Positions 34,433-44,944 of a stretch of 64,000 nt of DNA are shown here, piece by piece; position 1 is the stretch's first letter, and each line of letters opens with the position of its first letter. The position numbers were made by a program, and so were the translations under genes. The notes beneath the pieces are model-generated. The model searched no databases and was not told the DNA's origin. It was given only the letters and a program-made list of their open reading frames with translations. This stretch comes from Hordeum vulgare subsp. vulgare (lineage: Eukaryota; Streptophyta; Magnoliopsida; Poales; Poaceae), in the NCBI RefSeq assembly GCF_904849725.1, contig NC_058519.1:360685974-360749973 (forward strand), written 5' to 3'.

Positions 34433-37216
34433 GGCCCGCTCCAGCAGGTGTTTCGCCCAGACTGCTCGGAGTCTAACATCGCCAACTATGAGTCAGACAG
34501 TGGGGTACCCGTCGCCCCCGAGAACTCAGGGGTGCCAACGGCCACGGGGGGGCACACTGGCGAAGACGACGAGGAGGAGCCGACTGGCGACCCTACTGAC
34601 GAGGCGCAGTCGGCCTGCCGCAACCCCGAGGGGCTCAAGGACTGGACAGATGACGATGACGACGATGATGAACTGGTGGTGCTAGACGAGGCTCTGCCCT
34701 CCATGGTGGCTCCCCTGGGCCATCGCCGTGCGAGGGGCAGGGATGCACCAACTGGGAGCAGGATGACGATCACCCAGCCGGCCCGCCGCCAAACGGCAGA
34801 GGAGCACCGCCGAGACAAGCGACTGGCTGGCGGATCTGTCGGCAGCCTGGTGGCGAAGAAGGTGCGGTCGTCCGTCCTGCCGCCGGGTGCCAACCCGCCA
34901 GCGCACAGGCGGATGAAACGCGGAGGCCGCTAGCTTCCCCTCGTAGACGGTAAGTACTCCTTTGAGGCTCATGTCTTCATATTTTTCTTCTGGTGGCCTC
35001 ATGGCCTCTGAGCTCGTGCCCCTTTTCTTTTTCTCCGCAAGGCTGCTCTTGAGCTTCCCGACACGGAGGAGTCAGCCCTTGAAGCCGCCGCATGAGGCCC
35101 TTTAGCCCCCAAGCACACGCAGACGGCGCGACTGGAGCGAGAGCGCCGGGCGAGGATGGCCGCGTCGGGTGGGGAGCCGGCGCAGTTGCCCCTTGGGCGA
35201 GGCAGTGGGAGACGCCGCGGCATCGATGCCACCTGCGGCCCCTTCGACGAGGCGCCCACCTGCGTCGGCTGGCGCGCACGCCGAGCCATCAACGACGGTA
35301 ACGACTCCGTCGGTTGTCGAGCCGGTATCGCTTCGTCGGTTGTCGAGCCGGTCATCATGGAGACCGCCATTTCGACCTCCACCGAGGCATCCCGCACCGC
35401 ATCCGACCAAGGGCCGCGAGCTGGAGCAACGCCTGAGGCAATGGCGACCGGACCATCATTGTGACAGGGGCGACGACAACATCGAGCACGCCGGCTGGCA
35501 GTAGCCGGGCGCGATCGTTGTCTATGGTGACGGATGCCTGGGGGAAGCTACTTCGCACCCCTCCCGTGGCCGGAGCGGGGCCCTCGGCGCGCGTGCATGC
35601 GGCGAGCACGCTCCTCAATGCCAGAAGGGCGTGACCGACTTTGCTAAGTCGACGGCAGCCAACCTCAAGGCCCTAGACCAGGCGCTTGAGGTAAGTTTTT
35701 TCGTCCGAGCCTTTTTCTCGTTTGTTGGTGGGTGCGCTTTAGCGTACCCACTGGGTGTAGTCCCTGAGATTCGGGTCAGCTACACGGCTTCATGGCAGCT
35801 AGGCCAAATCTTATTCTCCTTCGTGTTTTGCTTCAGCGCGAGCTATCGCAGCGTGACGCCATCTTCCGGGATGCGATTGGCTGTTTCCCCAAAGCTAGCT
35901 ATAGCTAGGCTCGGGAGGAGCTTACGACTCGGACGGCCGAGCTGGAGGCCTTCTTCCCTGTTGGTGGGTGCGCGCGAGCGCACCCACTGGGTGTAGTCCC
36001 TGAGATTCGGGCTGGCTGCGCGGCTTCGTGGCAGCTAGGCCAAATCTTTATTCTTCTTTCCTTTGCCGAGTCTGTCGTACATTTTCCGTCCAGCAGCGGC
36101 TACCTCCGCCATGAAGCTGGAGTAGTTGTGCAAGTCCCTTGAGGCGGTCTGGGGCAAGCGCGACGAGATCGCCCGCGAGCACGATCGGCTGGTCCAGGAG
36201 CTGGCAACGCACACGGCCGATGTGGCGTGGCTCGGTGGTGCCCTGCAGGCGGCTGAGGAGGAGAAGGTGACGATGCTGCAAGCGGCAACCAAGAGCGAAG
36301 AGGCGGCCATGGCGCTCCGGGACGAGGTGGCTCGGCTCGGCGAGCTCAAGCACACGGCTGACAGGCGGGCGGACAGCACCGTCGGCCTTGTCAAGGGGGT
36401 GTACACCATCTTCGCTGGTAAGTTTTTTTACTCCACAATCGATAGCATGCTTATTTTGAATCTTGCCTTACTTCGTTCTGCGGGGCACCCTACTTTCCGG
36501 AGACACAGGCACGCGCCGAGCGCGCGGTGACGGCCTTTCGAGAGTAGCAAGATTGGGCCGGCGCTGAAGCTGGTGAAGGGGCCGACAAGTCGGCCGAAGA
36601 GATGGCGCACGCCTGTGAAGCTCGGATCGTCCACCTTTGAGCTCTCTGGCCCCGGCTGTTGTCGGTCGGCCAGGAAGTTGTTCCGGCCCTTTGGGCTGAT
36701 CGTGGCAAGGAGGTGCCGGAAGACCGAGTCTCGACGTGGTTGGAGCATACCGTCGACCGGTTCGACGTGTGGAGGGATTTGGCCGCCCGGGCCAGCGCAT
36801 GGCTCGCCCTGTCCTTCACGCTCTCCTCGTATCCCGGCATCAACCTGGGCAGGCTAGCCACCCTACGGGCGGCCGCGCAGCCGGATCTAGCACGACGCGA
36901 GGAGGAGATTGGGTTTCGTGCCCACGAGCTTGCCAGCTACGCCGCGCTGGAGACCTACTTCCCCGAGCTCAACGACGATGGTGTGCCCCTCCCTGAGGAC
37001 GACTACGGCGTCCCCATTGGCGAGGAGGAGGAGGAGGTTGGGTCCAGCTCGGACGAGCCCGCTGCGGCCATTGCCCGTGCTACCGCGAAGGCTGGTGGCG
37101 GAGCGTCCACGTCCTTTGCGCCGGAGGTGCATCCACCTGAAGGTGCCGATGCGGAGGCGTCACCGGCTGGCGACATGGAGGCCCTTCGGGAGGCATCGCC
37201 GGCTCCTAACGCTTAG
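34433..37216 (+). pseudogene. Antisense ORF of Gypsy E, C-terminal part (left)
   Basis: Continues after element D. Segments in order: VFRPDCSESN ... YESDSG, an acidic stretch (DWTDDDDDDDELVVLDE), a basic segment up to MKRGGR, then ELPDTEES and LKALDQALE. Next comes a coiled-coil-like segment (36126-36420: EAVWGKRDEIAREHDRLVQELATH ... DEVARLGELK), and a final segment 36659-37216 (DRVSTWLEHTVDRFDVWRDLAARASAWLALSF ... ASPAPNA) ending at TAG 37214-37216. Frames are broken, partly by what look like introns: GTAAGT at 34950 and 35691 and GGTAAG near 36418 are donor-like. The exact exon chain does not resolve in one frame. It converges tail-to-tail with the integrase frame at 37867. Confidence 0.65.
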
Positions 37217-37866
37217 ATGGGCCGGCCATTCGTGTCGGCCGGACCAGGAGGCGGTGTTGTCGTAGCCGGCCCTTGCTTTTCGTGCTTATTTGTCTTTCGT
37301 ACTTTGAACTCTTAAGAACAAGTCCACCCACTGGGGGTGTATTGTATCCATACTCTTGGTTGTGGGCCCTTGTCTTATATATTCCATGTTTTTAGTTATA
37401 TCTATGTGTCGTCTGCCCTTTTGGCTCGTCGTCATCCCTTATTAAAAGTTATTTTCCCATCCAACCCGTTCCTTGGCCTTTTTTCCCGTCGACCAGCCGG
37501 CTGGCAGACTAGGGCCAGAGGCGGGGCGCTAGTACCTCAAAGTTTTTACAAGTTAGATTTTGAGTCCGTCTGGGCCAAATGGTCAAACGGTCCCGCCCTT
37601 AGTCGATTTTTTCCTATATGCCCCGCCTCCCTTTTCTTGTGCGCTTGCTGGCCCGACAACCGCGTGCTGGTCTATAGTCGGCTAGGGTTAGGCCGTCCAG
37701 GAGAAGGAGGTATAGTACTTTGTCAATTTTGGGGCGGAGGTTGGGTGAGCCGGCACGGAAGAAAAAATGCTCCATGTCTTACTATAAAACGGCAGTCCCC
37801 GAGACCTGCTCTCGGGTGTTGGCTACTTTATTTACTGAAAGTAGTTCAGATATATACGTGCGTACT
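37217..37866. other. Intergenic gap between convergent antisense ORF and pol of E
   Basis: 650 bp between the antisense ORF stop (37216, plus strand) and the pol stop (37867, minus strand). No supported frame. Mirror copy 45656-46322. This is where transcripts of both genes would end. Confidence 0.6.
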
Positions 37867-38577
37867 TCAGCTGTAAAATGGACGGAGAAGTTGTGCATTC
37901 CATGGCCTCACCGACTCCGACCCGGAGGCGTCCTTCTTGTTCTTGATGGCCTTTCGGGCGTCGACCAGATAGAAGGCGTTGTTGCTCAAGGCCTTGCTGA
38001 TGATGAAGGGGCCCTCCCGTGGGGCGGACAGCTTATGCTGGCCGGTTGTTTGTTGGATCAGCCGGAGCACTAGGTCGCCCTCTGTAAATGAGAGTGGCTT
38101 GACCCGCCGGCCGTGGTAGCGGCGTAGAGCCTGCTGGTAGATAGTTGTTCCGGACAGTGCTAGCTCGCATGCCTCCTCGGGAAGGTCGACGCCGTCTTCT
38201 CTTGCCTCCTTGGTGTCTGCCTCGGTGTATAGGGTGACCCGAGGCGAGTCAAACTCGACATCGGTGGGGATGATCGCCTCGGCCCCATACACTAAGAAGA
38301 ATGATGTGTAGCCTGACAATTGGTTCAGCGTCGTGCACAGACTCCATAGCACTGCTGGCAGCTCCTCGATCCAGGCGTCGGCCGAGCGCTCGAGCGGCTC
38401 GACCAACCTGGGCTCTAGGCTGGCCAGGATGAAGCCGTTTGTCCGCTCTGTCTGGCTGTTTGACTGTGGGTGGGCAATGGACGCAAGGTCCAGCCGGATG
38501 CCTTGTGTACTGCACTAGCGGGCGAGGACGCCCTTGGCGAAGTTGGTGCCGTTGTCGGTGATGATGTTGTTTGGCAG
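37867..38577 (-). pseudogene. pol: Gypsy E integrase, C-terminal half (left)
   Basis: Minus-strand frame reads TDNGTNF (second catalytic Asp), HPQSNSQTERTN (catalytic Glu), then LVEPLERSADAWIEELPAVLWSL, GYTSFFLVYGAEAIIPTDVEFDSP and a C-terminal domain ending QLLRPFYS, stop at 37867-37869. One in-frame stop lies in the ALAR*CSTQ segment near 38514. The 5' half continues at 40303 after removal of the solo LTR 38578-40297 and one GGCAG repeat. The mirror copy is 44945-45655. Confidence 0.88.
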
Positions 38578-40297
38578 TGTTGCGGAACGTTGCATGGGAA
38601 ACAAAAAATTCCTACGCACACGAAGACCTATCATGGTGATGATCATCTATGATAGGGAAATCGGATCTACATACCCTTGTAGATCCCTAAGCAGAAGCAT
38701 TAAGAAACGCGGTTGATGTAGTGGAACGTCTTCGTGATTCAAATCACCGTCATCCCACGATCCATCCCGATCTAGTACCAAACGGACGGCACCTCCGCGT
38801 TCAGCACACGTGCAGCTTGATGACGATCTCCGCCTTCTTGATCCAACAAGAGAGATGGGGAAGTAGATGAGTTCTCCGGTAGCGTGACGGCGCGCCGGCG
38901 GTGGTGGTGATCTATTCCTGCACGGCTTGGCCTAAGCACCACATAAATTGTGTCTCAAAAACCCTAAAACCTCAAGTATATATAGGAGGAGGGAGGAGGT
39001 AGCCTTGCCCACCAAGGGAAACCCCTTGGCGTCGGCTGAACCAAAGGAGGGAGGAGTCCTCCTCCAATCCTACTTGGATTAGGACTCCTTCGCAAATTGT
39101 CCACCTCTTTTGGATTTTCCACCGTTTTTCACATGGGTTTTCTTTGGTTGACTAGACATACCACTAAGAGCTATTGCGCCACCATCAAGTCCACGTGGCC
39201 CTCTTGGGAGTGGTGGGCCCACCCGGTGGGACCTCAGTACCTATTCATCACTACCAGTACACTATGAGCAATGCTTGAAATTCTTCCGGAATCCAAATAT
39301 CAACTTCCTATATATCAATCTTTGTTTTCGGACCATTCCGGAACTCCTCGTGACATCCAGGATCTCATCCGGTACTCCGAACAAAACTTCAGTCACCAGC
39401 ACCTATAACTCAACTATACCGAAACGTCACCAAACCTTAAGTGTGCAGACCCTACGGGTTCGAAAACTATGCAGACAAGACGTGAGACACTCCCTGGTCA
39501 ATATCCAATAGCGGGACCTAGATGTCCATATCGGATCCTACACATTCTATGAAGATCTTATCGATTGAACCTCTATGTCAAGGATTCATATAATCTCGTA
39601 TACCATTCCCTTTGTCCTTCGGTATGTTACTTGCCCGAGATTTGATCGTCGGTATCTCCATACCTATTTCAATCTCGTTATCGACAAGTCTCTTTACTTG
39701 TTCCGTAATACAAGATCCCGTGACTAACTCTTTAGTCACATTGCTTGCAAGGCTTATATGTGATGTTGTCTTACCAAGTGGGCCCCGAGATACCTGTCCA
39801 TCACACGGAGTGACAAATCCCAGTCTTGATCCATGCTAGCTCAACGGACACCTTCAGAGATGCCTGTAGATTACCTTTATAGTCACCCAGCAACGTTGCG
39901 ACGTTCGATACACACAAGGCATTCCTCCGGTGTCAGTGAGTTACATGATCTCAAGGTCATAGGAATGAATACTTGACATGCAGAAAACAATAGCAACAAA
40001 ATAACACGATCATATGCTACGTTTGTAGTTTGGGTCTTGTCCATCACATTATTCTCCTAATTATTTGATCCCGTCATCAAGTGACAACAGTTGTCTATGG
40101 CCAGGAAACCTTAACCATCCTTGATCAACAGGCTAGTCAACTGGAGACTCAATAGGGACATAGTTTTGTCTATATATCCACACATGCATTTATGTTTCAA
40201 TTCAATACAGTTATAGCATGGATAATAAACGATTATCTTAAAATAGGAAATATAATAATAACTATTTTATTATTGCCTCTAGGGCATATTTCCAACA
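38578..40297 (-). repeat. Solo LTR (BARE-1/WIS/Angela-related) in E integrase, perfect TSD
   Basis: 1720 bp. Element-strand ends are TGTTGGAAATATGCCC and CGTTCCGCAACA. Target duplication GGCAG at 38573-38577 and 40298-40302. No internal region: the element was reduced to one LTR by recombination. TATA box TATATATA at 38977-38984. More diverged from the A/B/C LTRs than those are from each other. The same insertion, at the same base, is present in the right arm (43460-44944). Confidence 0.94.
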
Positions 40298-41109
40298 GGC
40301 AGACGTAGCGGACGGCTATGTCTTTGAAGAATGTGACAGTCGTTGGGCCGTCCAGCTTTTTGATCGGTCTCACCTCGATCCACTTTTTGAACTTGTTGAC
40401 GGCCACCAAGAGATGGGTCATGCCGCCCCTGGCGGTTTTGAATGGACCCACCATTAACAGACCCCAAACAGTGAATGGCCATGTGAGGGGGGTGGTCTAC
40501 AGGGTTGCAGCCGGCTTGTGGCTGCGCGCCTTGAAGCAATGGCTGCCATTGCACTTGTCGACCAGCAGCTTGGCCTCCTTGAGGGCAATAGGCCAGAAGA
40601 ACCCATGGCGGAACGCCTTCGCCACCAGGGAGCGGGAGGCGGCGTGGTGGCCGCACTTGCCCTGAAGGATGTCGAGGAGGATCTCGTAGCCCTTTTCTAC
40701 CTTTACGTAGCGCTGGAAGACTCCAGACACGCTGCGCTTGACGAGCTCGTTGTTGATGATAGTGTAAGTGTCGGGACGTCTTTGGATTCGTCGGGCTTCG
40801 ACCTCGTCGGTCGGCAAAATGTCACCTTTGAGGAAATCGAGGATGGGTTGTCCCTAGGATGGCTTTGTGGCCACGGTGAGCACGGCCACCATGATTGGAT
40901 CTTCTGGGTTGGGTGCAGCAGACGGCTGGCCGGCTGCTGCGGCCCCTGAGTCGGGTGGGAAGGACCCCTGGAAGGAGGCGGCATCCCCAGGGTCATTAGG
41001 AGGCGTCGACTGGGGAACTGCAGGCAGTACGTCGGCTGGGGCAGGCGGCTGAGCGGCTGTAGACGGCAGGCCGGCTGGGGCAGGCGGCTCAGCGGCTGTA
41101 GACGGTGCA
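40298..41109 (-). pseudogene. pol: Gypsy E integrase, N-terminal half and linker (left)
   Basis: Minus-strand order: Pro/Ala-rich linker (PPAPAGLPSTAAQPPAPADV), then TDEVEARRIQRRPDTYTIINNELVKRS and the HHCC zinc-binding segment (GKCGHHAASRSLVAKAF ... LLVDKCNGSHC). After this comes the start of the integrase core (GPFKTARGGMTHLLVAVNKFKKWIEVRPIKKLDGP). The first catalytic Asp expected before VGPF reads Leu here (GLLMVGPF), so the enzyme is dead. There are frameshifts near 40820-40860 and a stop near 40495. Interrupted on both sides, by the solo LTR and by solo LTR F. Confidence 0.85.
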
Positions 41110-42522
41110 TGATACGTCTCCATCGTATCTACTTTTCCAAACTCTTTTGCCCTTGTTTTGGACTCTAATTTGCACGATTTGAATGAAACTAACTCGGACT
41201 AAGGCTGTCTTCAGCAGAATTGCCATGGTGTTGTTTTTGCGCAGAAATAAAAGTTCTCGGAATGACCTGGAAATTTACGAGATTTTTTTGTAGAATATAT
41301 AAAAAATAATAGCGCAAGAATCAACTGGAGACGTGGAGCGAGGCGCCCACAAGCCCAGGAGGCACGGCCCCCCCTGGTCGCGCCTAGCAGGCTTGTGGGG
41401 CCTTCGGGGCTCCGCCGCCTCCAACTCCAGCTCTATTTAGTCCCGTTCGTACAGATAAAAATCAAGGAGAAGAGTTCATCGTGTTTTACCATACGGAGGC
41501 ACCGCCACCACCTGTTTTTCCTCTGGAGGGCAGATCTGGAGTCCGTTCTAGGCTCCGGAGAGGAGATATCGTCGCCATCATCATCACCAGCCTTCCTTCA
41601 TCGCCAATTCCATGATGCTCTTCACCATTCGTGAGTAATCTCATCATAGGCTTGCTGGATGGTGATGGGTTGGATGAGATCTACCATGTAATCGAGTTAG
41701 TTTTGATGGGATTGATCCCTAGTATCCACTATGTTCTGAGATTGATGTTGCTACTACTTTGCCATGCTTAATGCTTGTCACTAGGGCCCGAGTGCCATGA
41801 TTTGAGATCTGAACCTATTATGTTCTCGTCAATATATGTGTGTTCTTGATCCTATCTTGCAAGCTGTAGTCACCTACTACGTGTTATGACCCGGCAACCC
41901 CGGAATGACAATAGCCCGAACCACTCCCGGAGATGACCATAGTATGAGGAGTTCATGTATTCACTAAGTGCTAATGCTTTGTTCCAGTTCTCTATCAAAA
42001 GGAGAACCTTAATATCCCGTAATTTCCATTAGTACCCCGCTTCCATGGGAGGGATGGACAATAGATGTCATACAAGTTCTTTTCCCTAAGCACGTATGAC
42101 TATATCCGGAATGCATGCCTACATTACATTGATGAACTGGAGCTAGTTACATATCTCTCCATGTTATAACTGTTGCATGATGAATGTCATCCGGCAGAAT
42201 TATACATCACCGATCCAATGCCTACGAGTTTTTCCCACTTGTCCTTGTTACGTCACTTTGCTGCTACTGCTGCCACTTCTGCTACTGTTACCGCTACTGC
42301 TGTCACTGCTGCTACTGTTACCATTGCTATTGTTGCTATCACACTACTTTGCTACTGATACTTTGCTGCAGATACTAAGTCTTTTAGGTCTGGTTGAATT
42401 GACAACTCAACTTCTAATACTCGAGAATATTCTTTGGCTTCCCCTTGTGTCGAATCAACAAATTTGGGTTGAATACTCTACCCTCGAAAACTGTTGCGAT
42501 CCCCTATACTTGTGGGTTATCA
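41110..42522 (+). repeat. Solo LTR F, perfect TSD
   Basis: 1413 bp, starting TGATACGTCTCC and ending GTGGGTTATCA, with 5-bp terminal inverted repeat TGATA/TATCA. Target duplication GTGCA at 41105-41109 and 42523-42527. The ends resemble Triticeae Gypsy LTRs but differ from those of D. It contains a CTGCTA-type low-complexity tract at about 42257-42350, the source of the Leu-rich open frames there. Orientation is inferred from AT-rich start and low-complexity end only. Confidence 0.9.
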
Positions 42523-43459
42523 GTGCACCGGCTGGGGCAGGCGGCTGGGAGCCGACAGCCCCTGGGCCAGTCTTGACAGCCCTCGAGCCGTCCTTGGCAG
42601 TCCTCGGGGCCGGTGGCACAACCCCCGGGTCTTCCGGGATGAAGATGGACTCCGACTCTGGAGAAGGTGTGATGGAGGGCTTGCGTAGATGCTCCAGGGA
42701 CACGCCGGCTGGAATGGACTGTCGAGTGGAGCCGATTCTTGCCAGTGTGTCGGCCGCCTCGTTGCCGGTTCGAAGCATGTGATGGAACTCACAGCCCTCC
42801 AAGCCTCCAGTCAGCCGGTGGACCAGAAATCGTTAGCTGGCCATGTTGGCATCTCTAGCATCCCACTCGCCAGTGACGTGCTGCACCACCAGATCGGAGT
42901 CACCGAAGCAGAGCATGCGCTGGACGCCGATCCCCTTGGCCAGTCGGAGACCATGTAGGAGCCCTTCGTACTCCACCACATTGTTGGATACGGCGAAGTG
43001 TATCTGCAGAACATACTGCAGTCGGTCTCCCTTTGGAGAGGAGAGGACGATGTAGGCTACCAGGCTGGTGTGCATCTTCCAGCCGTCGAAGTGCATGTGC
43101 CAATGTGTGGAGTCGGGAGGCGGCGAGAGGTACTGCGTCTCCGCCCAGTCGATGAGAAAGTCCGCCAAGGCTCGCGACTTGACGGCAGTACGGGACTCGT
43201 ACCGGATGTCGTGGTCGGCCATCTCAAGCGTCCACTTGGCTATGCGACCGGTCGCGTCCTTGTTGCCCATGATCTCATCGAGGGCAACGGTGCTGACCAC
43301 CGTGACAGTGTGCTCCTAGAAGTAGGGTTTGAGCTTCCGTGCCGCCAAGAGCACACCGTAGCACATCTTCTGATAGTGCGGGTAGTTTTGCTTAGAGGCA
43401 GACAGAACTTCGCTCAGGTAGTAGACCGGTCGCTAGACCGGTTGCGCTCTGCTACCTCT
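42523..43459 (-). pseudogene. pol: Gypsy E RNase H (left; upstream RT lost)
   Basis: Minus strand, from 43459: RT-RNase H connection (YYLSEVLSASKQNYPHYQKM region, then EIMGNKDATGRIAKWTLEMADHDIRY), then RNase H with HFDG, EYEGLLHGL, GDSDLVVQHVTGEW and RTGNEAADTLAR, the D-E-D-D set. The usual Ser after HFDG is Trp. There are stops near 43319 and 42835. The linker to integrase follows (PSPESESIFIPEDPG). RT, protease and gag are missing because the sequence jumps to the inverted copy of the solo LTR at 43460. Confidence 0.86.
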
Positions 43460-44944
43460 TATGATCGTGTCATTTTGTTGCTATTGTTTTCTGCATGTCA
43501 AGTATTCATTCCTATGATCATGTAACTCACTGACACCGGAGGAATGCCTTGTGTGTATCAAACGTCGCAACGTTACTGGGTGACTATAAAGGTAATCTAC
43601 AAGCATCTCCGAAGGTGTCCGTTGAGTAATCATGGATCTAGACTGGGATTTGTCACTCCGTGTGACGGAGAGGTTTCTCGGGGCCCACTTGGTAAGACAA
43701 CATCACATATAAGCCTTGCAAGCAATGTGACTAAAGAGTTAGTCATAGGATCTTGTATTACGGAACGAGTAAAGAGACTTGTCGGTAACGAGATTGAAAT
43801 AGGTATGGAGATACCGACGATCGAATCTTGGGCAAGTAACATACCGAAGGACAAAGGGAATGGTATACGAGATTATATTAATCCTTGACATAGAGGTTCA
43901 ACCGATAAGATCTTCGCAGAATATGTAGGATCCAATATGGACATCCAGGTCCTGCTATTGGATATTGACCACGGAGTTTCTCACGTCATGTCTGCATAGT
44001 TTTTGAACCCGTAGGGTCTGCACACTTAAGGTTTGGTGACATTTCGGTATAGTTGAGTTATAGGTGCTGGTGACCGAAGTTTTGTTCGGAGTCCCGGATG
44101 AAATCTCGGATGTCACGAGGAGTTCCGAAATGGTCTGGAAACAAAGATTGATATATAGGAAGTTGATATTCGGATTCCGGAAGAATTTCACGCATTGCTC
44201 ATAGTGTACCGGGAGTGTTGAATAGGTACTGAGGGCCCACCGGGTGGGCCTACCACTCCCAAAAGGGCAACGCGGACTTGATGGTGGCGCAATATCTCTT
44301 AGTGGTATGTCTAGTCAACCAAAGAAAGCCCATGTGAAAAACGGTGGAAAATCCAAAAGAGGTGGACAATTAGGGAAGGAGTCCTAATCCAAGTAGGATT
44401 GGAGGAGGACTCCTCCCTCCTTTGGTTCAGCCGACGCCAAGGGGTTTCCCTTGGTGGGCAAGGCTGCCTCCTCCCTCCTCCTATATATACTAGAGTTTTT
44501 AGGGTTTTTGAGACACAATTTTAGCCACATGAAACCCTCTCCTCTAGTTCGTAGTTCTTTCTCTAGATCAGATCTTTGCGGAGCTTAGGCGAAGCCGTGG
44601 TGGAATAGATCGCCACTGCCGCCGGCGCGCCGTCACGCTGCCGGAGAACTCATCTACTTCACCGTCTCTCTTGTTGGATCAAGAAGGCGGAGATCATCAT
44701 CAAGCTGTACGTGTGCTGAACGCGGAGGTGCCGTCCGTTTGGTACTAGATCGGGATGGATCATGGGACGACGGTGATTTGAATCACGAAGACGTTCCACT
44801 ACATCAACCGCGTTTCTTAATGCTTCCCGCTTAGCGATCTACAAGGGTATGTAGATCCGATCTCCCTATCATAGATGATCATCACCATGATAGGTCTTCG
44901 TGTGCGTAGGAATTATTTTGTTTCCCATGCAACGTTCCACAACA
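43460..44944 (+). repeat. Inverted copy of the 38578-40297 solo LTR, truncated
   Basis: 1485 bp, starting at the counterpart of 40013, so 284 bp of the LTR start are missing. It ends ACGTTCCACAACA at 44944 and is followed by CTGCC (44945-44949), the reverse complement of the GGCAG target repeat. TATA box TATATATA at 44482-44489. Joined on its left to the RT/RNase H part of E. Confidence 0.92.

Larger units (their letters stand above)
21475..40013. repeat. Left arm of large inverted repeat
   Basis: Matches 43460-53824 in reverse complement, feature by feature: 4 kb LTR end (21475-22918), LINE (22919-23779), Gypsy LTR (23780-24667), antisense ORF, integrase end, and the Copia solo LTR up to 40013. 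The left arm is longer because it contains the 8.24 kb element D. Without D it is about 10.3 kb. The arms differ by scattered substitutions and indels (for example about 80 bp missing after 24680 relative to the right arm). Confidence 0.93.
23780..43459 (-). mobile_element. Gypsy element E (left copy), 5' part lost, with antisense ORF
   Basis: Minus-strand Gypsy retrotransposon inserted in the LINE. Orientation rests on three signs: pol is on the minus strand (RNase H at 43459-42523, integrase at 41109-37867), the LTR has a minus-strand TATA box, and a PPT-like TTTCTGGGGCTAC lies next to the LTR. Integrase after RNase H is the Gypsy order. 3' LTR 23780-24667. A long ORF runs antisense to pol between pol and the 3' LTR, an arrangement known from Grande and RIRE2-type elements. 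Interrupted by D, by the solo LTR at 38578 and by F at 41110. RT, protease, gag and the 5' LTR are missing beyond 43459. Confidence 0.85.

Noticed and set aside
34486..35618. Frames antisense to the acidic part of the E antisense ORF
   Set aside because: Poly-Ser and Arg-rich shadows of the GAC/GAT repeats and GC-rich exons.
42240..42360. CRISPR-like short repeats
   Set aside because: Simple CTGCTA-type low-complexity sequence without regular spacers; the context is eukaryotic.
42177..42782. 201-codon Leu-rich frame crossing the end of solo LTR F
   Set aside because: The Leu run is the CTGCTA tract, and the frame crosses an insertion boundary into antisense Gypsy pol.
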